From positions 19,876,001 through 19,940,000 of the forward strand of contig JAPTOF010000005.1 of NCBI GenBank assembly GCA_028554755.1: 64,000 bases of DNA, written 5' to 3'. The notes beneath the pieces were generated by a model. That model saw nothing but the letters and a program-made list of their open reading frames with translations, had not been told where the DNA came from and ran no database searches. The stretch is from Cordia subcordata. Taxonomy: Eukaryota; Streptophyta; Magnoliopsida; Boraginales; Cordiaceae. Positions 46,664-59,601 of the stretch are shown one piece after another. The translations under genes were made by a program, and so were the position numbers. Every line of letters begins with the position of its first letter. Positions within the stretch are counted from its first letter, which is position 1.

Positions 46664-49600
46664 TCAGTATGGTTGTTTCTTCTTCACAGGGGTGGAATGA
46701 ACTTGGGTTTTCACGCCATATGTTTTCAGCTGAAAATTCTCAAAGGCCTCTGAAACTGCTCCCATCTGCACGATTTCATGCATATACGGCTCAGGGATGA
46801 AAATACTAAGTGTGGAGGCAAATGAAAATGATAACGATCTCAATAATCTAATACCAATTCAGGCTTCTTGGAGTACACTCTCACTATTCTGTCTTGGTAA
46901 CAAGCAGGCAACAGGTGACTGATTTGGTCATCCTTAATCGGGAATTTCTCATTGCTTTCGTAGTCCTAATGAAACAAAGAACTCCACGTCTTAAAAGGAT
47001 ATGAAAGTCAAACACATTGAATCTCAGTCGGCTTCAGAACCCTTAAAAAATGGAATTGGAATACCTTGAAAAAGTTGATGCTGGGGAACGCATCCAAGAA
47101 CATAAAAGAAAAAGGAATGTTAATCACAAATGACTTGCAAATGCAAGAATCCGTAATTCTTGGTGATATTAATCTAAGAATACCTCTCAAGTGGGTTATC
47201 TCCTCCACGAGTCAGATCGATTTTGATGTTACTTACAACGATATCATCTTCCTTCAACGTCGTATCACCAGCTTTCTGATCACAAGTTATATCGTTAGGG
47301 AATCTCTTTTCCGAGGAAAAGGGACTTATATTAGATATAGCCACAAATACCTGAGAACAAATTATATCCTGAGGGGTAACATTTTTGAAGTACTCCAGCT
47401 TGTCCTTGGGAACAGCAAACTCATTACAGAACTGTGAAAATCTTACATATTAGATATAATTTGCAGGGAGAGGGTTATTGAAGACAACGTTGTGAAGGGT
47501 AGATTTAACAGTTGACACACGGAACACGGAATCTATGAACGCCTTCAACTACGGTTATCGGTGTTTCTAATTCAGTAGATATACCCGGTATAGATCCCTT
47601 CTCTGGATCCTGAGGATCAATTCCCTGGATTCCTTCAGCTCTTCATTGTGAGCAGTTTGAATTTTTTTCAGTATCGTGTCATCTAACTGCAGATGCAAAT
47701 CAGCAAACCACATCAAGGCCTAAATCCGACTGCAATACCTGATGGATAAAAACAAATCAAGAAGAATTGCTCATTTGACCTTCCAATATTCAGCTGGGTC
47801 ATTAATAGAGGATGAAATATCAAGAATATCATCCGCTTTTATCATGGCATCGACTAACATATGGTCGATTCCCTGAAAAGAGATGAAGGGTCAGCTTAGG
47901 TATGTTCAGATGCTGATCGAATAAAGCTCTCTGTCACATGGAGCGAGCCACCTTCCTTATGAAGATGTACTCGTACTTTACCTTCACTTTAGCATGCATG
48001 TAGACTGTACGATGCAAATCCGCCCGAGCATAGAATAACTTGTGGAGAGTAAGATCTGACCAGATTAATTATAAAACAATGAAGGCTGTTTCTTATTGAG
48101 TAATAATATAATTATAGCAGGATAACATTAATCACTCACATTCCTTGGCACGATAGCATAACTCATTATCAATAACTCTCATCGTTTCCAATACCCTGCA
48201 ACTCAGAATGAAACGGCATTGCTCTCATGGAGTTTACTGATCCAAATAAATTACTTAATAACCAATATAACAAGTTTACATTCTCGGTTCATATTTATCG
48301 GAAAAAATGGCATGCACGGTAGGCAACTTAATGACTACATATTCCTAACTGTTTCTTGTCATACCTCTGGAACTGAAAATTGCAGCCAAGACCACAAGCC
48401 CGCGAATCACGAACTATGTAATCAAATCTGATACCGAGTGCACAGTTGTTTATCTGTAAGCTGCTAATTCCAAATACACAACTATGGATTATAACATTGC
48501 TGCAGAAAAAAGTAATTAACTCATAACATACTTGTCAACATCTATTCCGTTGCGTCCATTAGCAACAATGTCATACAAGAACTGCTTTTCTTTGCAGGTC
48601 TACAAACAAAAGAAATTGATTAGCAGATGTTACCATGTCATATTACAAAGAAGAAAAAAATTAATAAAAGAAAAGTAAGGTTATATCGTGGGAGATCCTT
48701 CAACAGTGGTGACTTACTTTGGATGTTGAATTCTCAGCAGTTACAATCATTTCCTGTGGAAAAGTAGCACATATTATACAATAGTGAAGGAGGCAAAAAG
48801 TCCTGATAGCATGTGTGGCAAAAGTCCTGACATGGTAAGTCCAATGTCACGAAAGAAACTCAAGCACACAAGAACGAATAAAAGAAAAATCTTCTACATA
48901 AATATGACTTCAAAATGCAATCGCATTTAGGGTGAACCAAACTAGATTTCCAAACTTCACTTATACTGTCAAAAGCTGATCTAAGAACTAGAAACCATGG
49001 AGCCCTGAAGTCGAGAGCAAAACATAACAAGGTATGCAAGTTTGAATCACACCTTCACTCTCTTTAAGCTTCCAGGATCGATATCAATATGATGCTCATC
49101 AACAATGTGGTCTATCATCCTTAGAGACATATCTTCATGTGACCTGGAAAAATTTCGTCCAACTATCAAAATGAGAATTTTCTTCATATGCAGAAAGCTG
49201 ATACGTTGAGAGTTATCTCAATGTTCAAAGAAAACACTAGAAGAACATCAAATGAAGAAAGGACAAATCAGATGAAGGACTCCAAATTTTCCCGGTCTGG
49301 TGTTGGCAAAAGGAAGATATATATGAAATGATGAAAATAGTACAGGACACTGGTTCTACGATGTAGAGAACAGATGAGAAGAGGCATTGCAGAGAAAGAT
49401 GGATAGCAACTTAACTGATTGATGTGTGTATTTGCAGCATGAATTACATGATTTGGAGTGTGTTTGAGCTAATTTTGTCTATTTTGAGCTATTGAGTGTT
49501 TATTGAGTTCTTTTTAGTATTTGTGTGTTGTGTACTTTTTCCTTATCTTTTATGCCTTTTTAATGTTTTTATTTTAGTAGTATAAATTTAATTAGTTTTA

Positions 49601-52600
49601 ATTGATTATTTGTTGATTAGGAATTAGGTAATAGGATTAATTAGTAATTTAGTTTAGGTAGTTAAATTAAATTAATAATTAGGCTCAATAGGATCACTTA
49701 ATTAGTTAGGATATTGATTAGGAAACTAGGTCATTAGGACATTATTAATTTGATTTTAGGGTTATAGGACAATCTTAGATTAGTTGATTAGGTTAGTAAT
49801 TAAGTAGATTAGGAGACATTAAATAAATTAGGATTCATTAAATAGGTTAGGACATTATTAGGTTAGAATTTGGATATTTGATTAGTTTAACTAATGATTA
49901 GTATATTATATATTATATACACATTATATATATAGATATTATATATAACACATACACACACGACACTCACACACCACACATATGCATAATATATAATATA
50001 TTATTATTATAATATATCATATATATTATTATAAACCTAAAAAGCTACCCGTGGACCCCCACCATTCCTTTTATTTTCCTTTCTTTCTTTTGACCACTAA
50101 ACACACACCACCACATATATAAGAAAGCCACCAGCGAGCTCCAGCAGAAAAATAAGCAACAGCCGAACAGTACAGCAAGAAAATAAGGAGTTTCGAACTC
50201 CTTCAGGCCAAGAAAGAAAAAAATCAGAAAAAATAGAAAATTTTCAGAAAATTTCCAAAAAAAAAAAAGATCTTTTGTTTTATTTTTATTTTCTTTACTT
50301 TTTATCTTTATTTTGAGCTAATTTGGAGCTGTTTTTCTGCATGATTTTTGGGGCTATCTTGGAGTAAAATTTGGAGAAAAATCTTGAAGAAGATGGACTT
50401 GAGCAAAATTGAAAGGAGACGAGGTTTTAAACTTGGGATTTAATTTCTTAGACAAGAAATTGATCTTTTTGATATTAAATTTTAGTTTTGCACTCTCTTT
50501 TGATATGTTGAGTTAAATTTATTTTAGGATTGATTACGATTTCTATTATGGGTTAAGGATTGTAAAACTTGTTTTGGGATATTTTGATGGTTTAAATTGA
50601 TGTTTGGTTTTTATCGTTTTAATGGTGATTGTTGAACATGTCTACGTGTTTGACTAATTGCCTCAATGGAAAAACCAATATTATTATACTCTTAATTTCT
50701 CGTATCCGCTTACATGGTGATGATTAACTGTGCTTGATTTTATAACTAGGTTTAATGTGTGGTCTTTAGGATAAAATAAAACTAATAGGTTACCCATTAC
50801 ACTTAGTTGAACTTAGGTGAATTAGGCCTTAACTTGAAACACAGTTAATAATTTGAATCCTAGGTTAGTGTATTAATCAACATCAATCTAAAAGTCTCAA
50901 TCAATTACGCCCTAAAATCCTAGTTAATAAGGACAATGCTATACTCTAAGTAGGATCCACTTAGGGATAGAAGTGCACCAAGCATTAGGGATAATACGGT
51001 TAATGAGTTTGGACCTCTAAAAGAAGCAATCAAAATACTCAAAGCAAGAATAAGATCCCAACACCTAGTCCTTCCTTATTGATTTAATCACCTCCTCTCT
51101 GGTTTGGTTGTCTTTTTATTGCACACATTAGTTTAGGTAATTTAATTTAGTTTTTAATTTAGAGTTCCTTTCAATTCCAAAAACATGAAAAGATTTTCTT
51201 TTTTGGCACTTAGCTAGTTTAGGACGCAGAACACTTAGAGCCATAGTTAAAGGCCTCCCGGAGGAGACGATACCCGTACTCTTACACATACTGCACTACT
51301 TCCGATCCGTGTGCTTGCGGGTTTTTAAAACAACATCACTGATCCCTTAGAACAAGTGAAATATAATTGAAAAGCAGTCAATTTCCACCCAACAATAATA
51401 TCTCATTTTAGTCACAGAAAATTCAAGGCCCAGCACAACTACCCATACACACAGACACAAGGATCACAAACAATGCATTCACCTTGTAAAACTTACCAAT
51501 ATAAAATCTGTATATGTTGATTATGCTAAAACATTGATATTTAGAAATGAAGGGGAATTATGGCAGACAGCAACATTTTGCTAAAACTGTCTATAACTTT
51601 CATGTCAAGCTCATGTTGTCACTTATGATGCAGGACAAGGAAAAACCATGCAGTTCAAGGGAAAATTTAGAATCACCATTTGAATCCAGGCCGAACTCGG
51701 GGAAGAAAATCCCGCTCAAACATGTGGCTGAATGGCCCATGACCAACATCATGCAGTAGCCCTGGATAAAAAATTAAGAAAAACATGGTTGGACTAATAC
51801 CACAAAAGACATGATTGCACAAGAACACTGGATTTACCAGCAAGTTTTACTGTCTGTACATCAAAACGATCTATGTCCAGCTCCGTGCCCTACAATGATG
51901 ACATGCATATGAAGCAACTATCTCCAGTCACGGGATTCAGAACATGAGAGCCAAAAAGTTAAGGAGATAAGTTACTTGATAAGTCTGAAGTCTATGTATA
52001 GCATCACTAGCTAGCCAGTATACCCCAAGTGAATGCTCAAATCTAGAATGTACAGCCCCTGGATACACAAGATATGTCATGCCTGACATGAATACCAGAA
52101 CCAAGTCAGAGCATCAACTTGTCGGCCAAAAACAGAGAAATGAAAACACAAATATCTTAAACAACATCCTGAAAATGCTGGAACTCAATTACAGGGAAAT
52201 GCTTGAAGAGACAAATCCTTACCAAGTTGTTTCAGATCCCGAAGCCTAAGAGATATTGGAAAACATAATAAGAAAATTTCCAGGGAAACAATGGAAAGAT
52301 TAGTTTAATAAAGTGAACTAGACCAATTGTCAAACGAAGAAACATTGGAAGACTTGGCATTTCCATAAATTAAACTCACCTCTGAAACTGTTCGGTGTCG
52401 ATAAACTTCAGAGAGAGCTGCAACACAGCAAAGAAGTGCAATTCTCAAGTAGCTGAAATCCTCAAAATTATATCCAGATTATCAGTAATCTCTGTCTCAT
52501 TTATGTTTATGAAATAACTTGGAGTAATTAGGCAACATTTTCAATTTAAGTAAGCCTTTGAAAAGAGAAAGCAATTATTTATGTTAAAACAAAATTCTAT

Positions 52601-54107
52601 TGTGGCAAGTATAGTCCAGCATGAAACTCAATTGAGTCAACTATTCAAAAAATGACCACTACTTTTTTCTTTTTGAGAAGTCAAAAGATGACAATAATAG
52701 TCTCCATAGTCGTGGATACAGCTATATACAGGTACTAGACATGAGGAATCCATTATTTCCACAAACCACTAAGAGGGTGTTTGGTTTGATTTTTTTTCCT
52801 GGTCAAACTTACTTAAAAGTTAATTTAAGCTAATAGAAGTGTTTGTTTTAATTAAAAATATGCTTTTTTTTAAGTAACTTTAAGTAGAAAATAAAAAATT
52901 TCTCAACTCTAGCTTTTGCTTTTTATGACTTTAAGCACGTTGAAAAAAAACAAATTTGACCAAATTATTTACTATCTTATCCTTACTTTTTTATTTTTAT
53001 TACTAAAATATCTTTTCTCTTTTATCTTATTATTACATTTTTAAATTATATTTTAATGTCCTTAATAGTTATTTTAACTATTTAACTTACTTTTCAGCTA
53101 ACTTTAATCAAACATGTAAATACTTATTTTTATAATTATAACTTTTATTCAAATACGTAACTACTTAAAGTTGACAATAAAAAAAAAAGCCACTTAAAAC
53201 TAAAAATGTTTTAAGTAACTTTTTTATAAGCCAATTCAAACACCCTTTAACTAACACATCTACACCACACACAAACACACAACACACACGTAAGTCAACG
53301 GAACGAACGCACACACGCATTCTACATACAAAGGGGCTGTCTGGATTTTTTTTTTTTTCCAGAAAACACTTTTTTTTTTTCCTGAAAATTTTTTATTAAA
53401 TTTGCAATAACTATTTGATTTAGCTTCCAAAAAATCCAAAACTCTAAAGAGACAAAAAAAAAAAAACTACTCAGATACAACTTTTTTAAAAACCAGAATT
53501 TTCAACTTCAAAAAAAAAATTATTTTTAAAAAGCGTGTAACTGCTCTGTATCACAAGCACCTCTCTGTTTTCAATACATTTCGAATTTTACATGTAAAGT
53601 CATATAGAATGCTTAAAGCTATAATAAATTTCCTAATTAAAAACCGTCCACAAACATGTTTCTCATAAACTATTACAGACACATATAAACGTGTGCATAC
53701 GTATATACACACACACGTGCAGCAGATGCACAAAAAATCTTGAAATTCTTCATATATTTATGTAATTAATACACACATAATATGTAAATATATGCGAATA
53801 TACATACTCGCAGCAGCAAACGATAAAAAAACTTAAGAATTCTCTTCTCACTAACTTCAAGCAACTCGAAGTCACCCAAAAACAAAAAAAAAGTTGAAAA
53901 TTTCAAATGAAAACATAATTTCTGCTTCCTCACAGCTGGAAAACAGAGAAATCGACAAAAAAAAGTGCGAGAAATGGAAAGTCTTTTAGAAGAATTACGA
54001 AATGCGAAGAAGAGAAAAGCGATTACACGATCGAGGTAAATGTTGCCGTGGACGTTATCATGCACATGCTTGGAGGAGCGGCGATCATAGCCTAGGTTCG
54101 CTTCCAT
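46664..54107 (-). CDS. VEN4: SAMHD1/VEN4-type HD-domain dNTP triphosphohydrolase
   Basis: Nineteen exons, minus strand: 54107-54027, 52417-52380, 52245-52223, 52082-51976, 51889-51838, 51761-51677, 49143-49053, 48753-48718, 48599-48532, 48427-48365, 48195-48140, 48055-47982, 47872-47780, 47686-47585, 47431-47351, 47275-47184, 47080-47065, 46965-46855, 46765-46664. They sum to 1371 nt, 456 aa, in phase. The HD metal site is complete: His64 ([10 protein letters not shown]), His104-Asp105 ([17 protein letters not shown]) and Asp193 (NGIDVDKFDY). The start [20 protein letters not shown] leads into the conserved [19 protein letters not shown]. Animal SAMHD1 hydrolyses dNTPs to nucleosides; Arabidopsis VEN4 is linked to dNTP balance and leaf greening. 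No SAM domain is present, as in plant homologues. Intron 6 (49144-51676) carries a solo LTR; intron 1 carries two MITEs; exon 17 is 16 nt. Confidence 0.95.
49415..51343 (+). mobile_element. Solo LTR of an LTR retrotransposon, 1919 bp
   Basis: The LTR spans 49420-51338. It starts TGATGT and ends ACATCA, a perfect short inverted repeat of the TG...CA type, and is flanked by an exact 5-bp target-site duplication CTGAT (49415-49419 and 51339-51343). A TATA-like ATATATAAGAAAGCC near 50117 fits the U3/R promoter. The 3' part with GACGATACCCGTACTCTTAC and GTGCTTGCGGG resembles the end of long plant Gypsy-class LTRs. No gag-pol or second LTR is present, so unequal recombination has removed the body. 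It lies inside an intron of the SAMHD1-like gene, antisense to it. No frame longer than a few dozen codons. Confidence 0.9.
52771..53252. mobile_element. MITE in SAMHD1-like intron 1
   Basis: The left end GAGGGTGTTTGGTTTG and right end CAATTCAAACACCCTTT are inverted repeats. Subterminal ACTTAAAAGTTAATTTAAGC and TTAAGTAACTTTTTTATAAGCC are also related. ACTAA occurs on both outer flanks, but the exact borders are uncertain, so the superfamily is not assigned. Non-coding. Confidence 0.7.
53333..53531. mobile_element. Tourist-like MITE, truncated right end
   Basis: The left end GGGGCTGTCTGGATTTTT matches the family terminus, and the interior shares TTTGCAATAACTATTTGATT and CCAGAATTTTCAACTT with the copy at 32772-33008. 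The right end stops at AAAAAGCGTGTAACTG without the CCAATCCAAA terminus, so about 25-30 bp are lost. Confidence 0.65.
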
Positions 54108-54110
54108 TGC

Positions 54111-54144
<34 letters not shown>

Positions 54145-54313
54145 GAGAGAGAGACTATGAGGTAACTGATGAAGAAGAAGAAGAGAGTTATAAAGAGAGA
54201 AGTGTGCAGTGGAGAAACGGGCAAGGGCAGAAGAAACGCGAGGAGGCAAAATCTATATATAGTGGTGCTAGAATTTTGGGGGGAGTGGTGCTGCCAAATG
54301 GAGCCTCCACGTG
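54111..54313 (-). promoter_or_regulatory. Promoter and leader of the SAMHD1-like gene
   Basis: Read on the minus strand: a G-box CACGTG (54308-54313), a TATA element CTATATATAG (54253-54262, about 145 bp from the ATG), then a leader with a long CT run, seen as (GA)n at 54112-54139 and 54144-54153. Pyrimidine-rich leaders of this type are common in plant core promoters. Confidence 0.6.
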
Positions 54314-54519
54314 CCAAGCCAAGCGCGTGCTCCTTATAGTACAATAGTTTCTGCTTTGAGTACAACCTTTCGATTGCATTTTTCCAAAAGAAATAACTTC
54401 CAATGCCATAATATTCGAGACAAAAATAAAAGTTGGAAAAATCAAATATTATATAATGCATTTGATCTTTGTATAAATTAATATAGATTGAAAGTTTAAA
54501 CATTTGATTATTTATAAAA

Positions 54520-57500
54520 AAAAGTTACAAAGATACTTTCGTTAGAAAATTTGACTGAGTCACGTATATCAGCTATACGTGCTCTTATATATTGACAAAT
54601 ACTTTGACAATCAATTTACTGGATGCTAGAAACGTGATAGACTTATCAATTTTAAATAGAAAAAAAAAGGTTAAGACTTTTAGCATTGATTTTTTTATTT
54701 CTTAAATATTTTTTCAAGGTCTCTATAATGATCCACGAAGAGAGTATGTCTTGGTATATTGTGATATTAAAAAATGGGAAAAATGAAGGGTGTTTATTGT
54801 TTAATGATAGCACAAAGGTCTTTTAAACATTTAGTAAATAGGTTCAAAACTAATTAGGCGTAATTTATTTTCATAATTTTTTAGATTTTGATTTTAAAAA
54901 TACTTTAAATAAAAATCAGGGACAATTTGAGGATGATATGAACGCCACTCCAATACTTTATCATCAATTTTTTTACATTTCTAAATGTAATAAATGGGGA
55001 TTTTTATTATATAGAGGAGTTATGTGAAAATTACAGGGAGCTGAATTGGACAAAGGATGAATTATTGATGGATGAGAAAAGAGTCGTCCTTATATAAAGT
55101 GTGCTTTTCTAAATTGAAAAGAGACGCGGTAGTACGACAAAGAAGAAAAGACGTAATGTACTGCTGCAAGTAAGGCTCCGAGACGTGTGGACTTGTCGGG
55201 TTCTTGCTTAAAAGTAATTTTCTGTTTGTAAGCAACGTCGAATAATTCTTAAGGGTTAAGAAAAGTCATTCTTCCGTACATGTAGTGTCAAATTTCTCAT
55301 ATTTTAGGATATATATATATATAGTTTAAGTAAGAGATGATTATAAAAGAGTTCTAAAAATGAAAGGAGCTTATAACTTATGAGAGAGTTTAATAACATG
55401 AGCGAAATCTGTCGCAATTTATCCAAACCACAGAAGGTGCAATATATCTTATCTTAATTAAGCTGCATTTCAATGGGTTTTTCTCCTGATGACGTATTGG
55501 TTGGTTGATTTTTGCGACTAACATTACATTTTTTGGCCAAAAAAGATAGAAATTATTTTGAGGATCATTTATAAGATTAGTCTTGCAGTTTGCATTAACT
55601 TTTTAGTTGACAAGAGAACTCTATTTTTGGAAGATAAATCTTGTGTAAAAAGACAAGCTGCTTTAACCCAACAACTAAATGAGTTAAGTACTCAAACCAA
55701 AGTAGAGTTTCTAAAAATTCGATTCCTAAACTATGTTTAATTTGAACTTTTATCATGAGAGTATCTCTTAAGAGGGCAAATTTGCATTCATTTATTTGTG
55801 GAAACTCATGTGTTACATCCGAAAGTGGGGAGTTTTACTAATTGAGGACTCAATAATTTAGAACAATGATTGAAAGGAATAAGAGAGGGAATATCCCCGT
55901 TGAACTGTATTCTGCGAATGTAACAAATCTAATTGCTGGTGTTCATTTAAATTTCTAATTCAGATTCGTCAAACATTTTGAGATGGGAGATTGAATCAAT
56001 TCGAAAATATCATGATGTTATTAGTAAAATTTAACACTTATGAACTATTGATATAAATATAAAAAGGATACATATATCGTTTCGAATAATTGCTTTGTAT
56101 TTATAATATCATAACGTTACAAGAGAATCCTAAATAAAAAATTAATTGTCAAGGGAGTCTTAACTGCGATTAGGTCACCTAGCTACTTTAGTACGAAACT
56201 TTTGCCTCGTAATATTATAACATATTCTCATGTTATGATAGTTCAAACTAACTTATAAGCCAAAAAGAATAATTTACATGTTTGGCAGTACGTTTTATAA
56301 GCATTTTTTTTAATGATTTATGAGCTGAGGAAAATAACACTAGTCTACCAAATTTTTTTTAATAGCCGGTAAATTCATTGGTCAAGCCAATACTACATTA
56401 ATTAATTACATATCTTTTTAGTAATTTGTACTGTCATTGCTACTTTGAGACTTAGCTGAGAAGTTTGTTGCCCCGACAAAAATAAGCAGGGAAAAGCAAA
56501 AGAGAAGCATCATTAACAACTTTCACGTGGTTGCGAAAAGCGAGTTCTTATCACTTTGAACCAGTGCGACAATCTTTTTCCGTTCTCCACTTAATAATAA
56601 TTATATTGCTAAGGATAACAATATCAACTTGCTTTATACATCAATTGTGCCATATCCTTAAATAAATGATAGCCAAACTGTAACTTTTCAAGAATCTCTA
56701 TATTAAAATTAATTCGGGCGATTTAGTATCACACGTTACAATTTTCCTAAATTCGGATGTCTAATTGGAATGTCTAAGCACTACAAGTATAATTATATGT
56801 TTGTCCGTTACTAACTAGGATGTAATTAATATTCACATTATAATAATATATTAACTCTTTTGTAGTTGTCGACCTCGTAAAATAGGCTGACCTTGTCCCT
56901 TGCATTGACCATGTAAGTGCAGCGTGATCAGACAAATGCCACCTCACTAGCAGTGGAGGGCACATTATATGTTCTTTTCCAAGAATATTTCTCTTTTCTG
57001 GAATTAAAAAAATTGAAGGAACCGTGAGAGCAACTTGAAGGAAAGAATAGAATGAAATTAAAAGGGAGACGATAGAATCTTTAAGAGTGAATTGCGAGTA
57101 AAACTCTTTGTTTAGAAATTTGCAAATATCGGCCCCCTTATGTTACACCAAATATTACCCAAATACTAACTCCTATTAATATTTGTCAATCGCAAGTGTA
57201 AATTGCCCATATTATTTTCTCGTGGAGATGAACAATGCTAATATTATGAGGCCTTAATGCACCAAGAGAAGCTATCCATTAATGATTTGAAGCATTGCCT
57301 TTTTTTTTTTTTGGTTAGGTAAGCAAAGTCGTCTTATTATCAAAAATTTTCTCCAACTATTCAGCGAATAATCAAATGGATTTTCGAGATAAGGATCAAA
57401 CTAAACAGAGATACCAATTGAGGTAGAAGCAATCAGTTTATGTGGCAGCTTATTGAGAAACTATTCACATCTCCCAATCTGGCAGTGAATGCTATGGCAT

Positions 57501-59095
57501 TTCTTGAACTCTTTTAATTTAGCATGAAACCAAGCTAGGGGAAAATATGAAGAAAAAATCAAAAATAGAAGTTTCATCTCACTGTAATCGAAGAACTTTT
57601 ACTTTGTCCAAAAAAAAAAAAAAGAAAAAAAGAAAAAAAATTGAAAGTTTCACCTCACTATAATCAAATCTGAATAGTAAAAATGGAGAAATACGTCAAG
57701 AATCATGTAAAATTTAAAATACACCATTTATATTTCAAATTAAAGTATCGAATCTGCCACATGATATATTGATGAATATTTTGCCTTTTCTCAGTTAGCA
57801 TGATAAGATAAAGAATTTGATGGTTGAATTGACACCCCACCGTACAAGTGGAACTCAATCAAAGGTGATGTTTATCAAAAATGAGCCATAAAGTGACATG
57901 GTTGTGCACCAAATCACTTCAAGATTGTCATATATTCTAATACGGCTAAAAGTCATTTCTGTTCATGAGTTTTAGATTAAATTTCAAATTCTCTCATGAA
58001 GTGTAAATTTTATTCTTCTATACCGTCAAATTTTACCAAACGGAGCTTACATAAAAAAGTGTTTTGTATTTATTTATTAAAGTAAAAAGTAAAATAATTT
58101 GATAAAACTATTTAACAAAAAAATCTACAATTAATTTGCAAATCATAAAATCCTTATTTTTAAACTAAAAATAAAAGGACTTTATTCATAAAATTTTTGT
58201 TAACAAAAAGCTACTTTTTACTTTTTTTATTTCTTATCTATTTATTTATTAAAATAAAAAATAGATAAAAATAATTTAATAGAATCATTCAACAAAAATA
58301 TACAATCAAATAAATTTTAATTTCAAAATATACAAAATAGTCTATTAATAATTTTTTTTCTTACCCACAAGATTAAAGAGAATAAATTAGATTTGATTTA
58401 TAGTCTATTTTTTCAATGTATTTATATACATTTTAAATAGGATCTAATCTTTTCTAGTCAAGCTAATGCATATATTTTGGATGAACTAACTTTTTCGAAT
58501 ATAAAAATGAAAATAAAAAATAAATTATTATATAAATTTTGTGTTATACATTAAATTAAATAACTATTAAATTTAGATTGAAGTCTATCTTTGTTATGCA
58601 AATATAAATACATGTATAAAACAAAAATACAATAATAATTTTACTTAAAAATAAAATAGTAGCAATAAAGTAGAATTAAATCATTTAATAAATAAATAAA
58701 AAGATAAAAATGGTAAAATATCATTAAATACAAGGCATTGTTTGGCAAGACTTGATATAATATAAAAAAAGGTAAAATTAAAACTTTATGGAAGACTTTG
58801 GCATTTAAGTAAAAATTTATGGGGGCACATGGCATTCTCCCATTCTAATACTTTAGAGCTCTTGACTATTGGTTACTTTGGAGCTCCAGATTTTACTTGT
58901 AATGGCATTCTCCCATTCTAGTACTTTAAAAAGAATTAATTAAATCATAAATAATTTAGAAAAGGGGGAAAAAAAAAAGGAAATGAAAGGAAAAGCTAAG
59001 TAAATGCAATGCCCCACTAGCTGCTGGCACTCGCATGCCTAATTTTCATCAATTATAACACCCCTTTTTTTAGGACTGAGGACCACCTAATTGTT
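54520..59095. other. Gene-free 4.6-kb spacer
   Basis: AT-rich with no exon supported on either strand. The poly-T at 57300-57312 and the A-rich run at 57610-57640 could be tails of old retroposons. A region at about 58030-58760 has related ends (ACCAAACGGAGC and GCATTGTTTGGC) and repeated ATTTATTTATTAAA blocks, possibly a decayed MITE. Confidence 0.5.
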
Positions 59096-59099
59096 TCCC

Positions 59100-59169
59100 T
59101 TACAAAACCTCCATTCATGTGAAAAGTGTTTATCTTACAAAACCTCCATTCATGTGAAAAGTGTTTATC
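59100..59169. repeat. 35-bp perfect tandem duplication
   Basis: 59100-59134 and 59135-59169 are identical (unit starts TTACAAAACCTCC and ends AGTGTTTATC). It lies about 430 bp downstream of the stop codon of the BURP gene. Confidence 0.95.
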
Positions 59170-59601
59170 ATTTGTGTTAGTCATGATACATATAATGAAC
59201 AAATGATACGCATATGATAAAATAATTTGAACAGTTGAATATAATTGAATCTCATCACAATATTGTATAACACGAACGAATTCAAATCCCAATGATGTGA
59301 AATAATGTGACATTACTGAATATAATCAATAAAAGACAGCTTGAACTCTCATTTTGTGTGTGCAGTGAGAAATGTTTGATAAAAGATTATTTTCACAGTT
59401 CAAACTCATGATCTTTCAATCAAACCATAGCGATTGTGTAAGACGTTGTCTTCAATTCATCCCTTTGTGATCAATTGATTGCTAAAGTTGTTAACATAAA
59501 AATTACATTAATTCAAGTGAAGTTGAATACAAGGCCAAGCTAGTGGCACATGTTTTTTTGTAATACACTTGGATTAAACTTGAGCTTACGTTCTCTAAAT
59601 T

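Noticed and set aside
49384..51400. A gene within the large SAMHD1-like intron
   Set aside because: The interval is explained by a solo LTR with exact ends; no long frame.
53766..54503. Minus-strand 245-codon frame over the first SAMHD1-like exon
   Set aside because: It reads through promoter, CT microsatellite leader and intron. Only the part from 54107 to 54027 matches the conserved protein start.
57300..57560. Poly-T followed by possible antisense coding remnant of a LINE
   Set aside because: The short readable pieces contain stops, resemble no domain I can name, and no target-site duplication was found.
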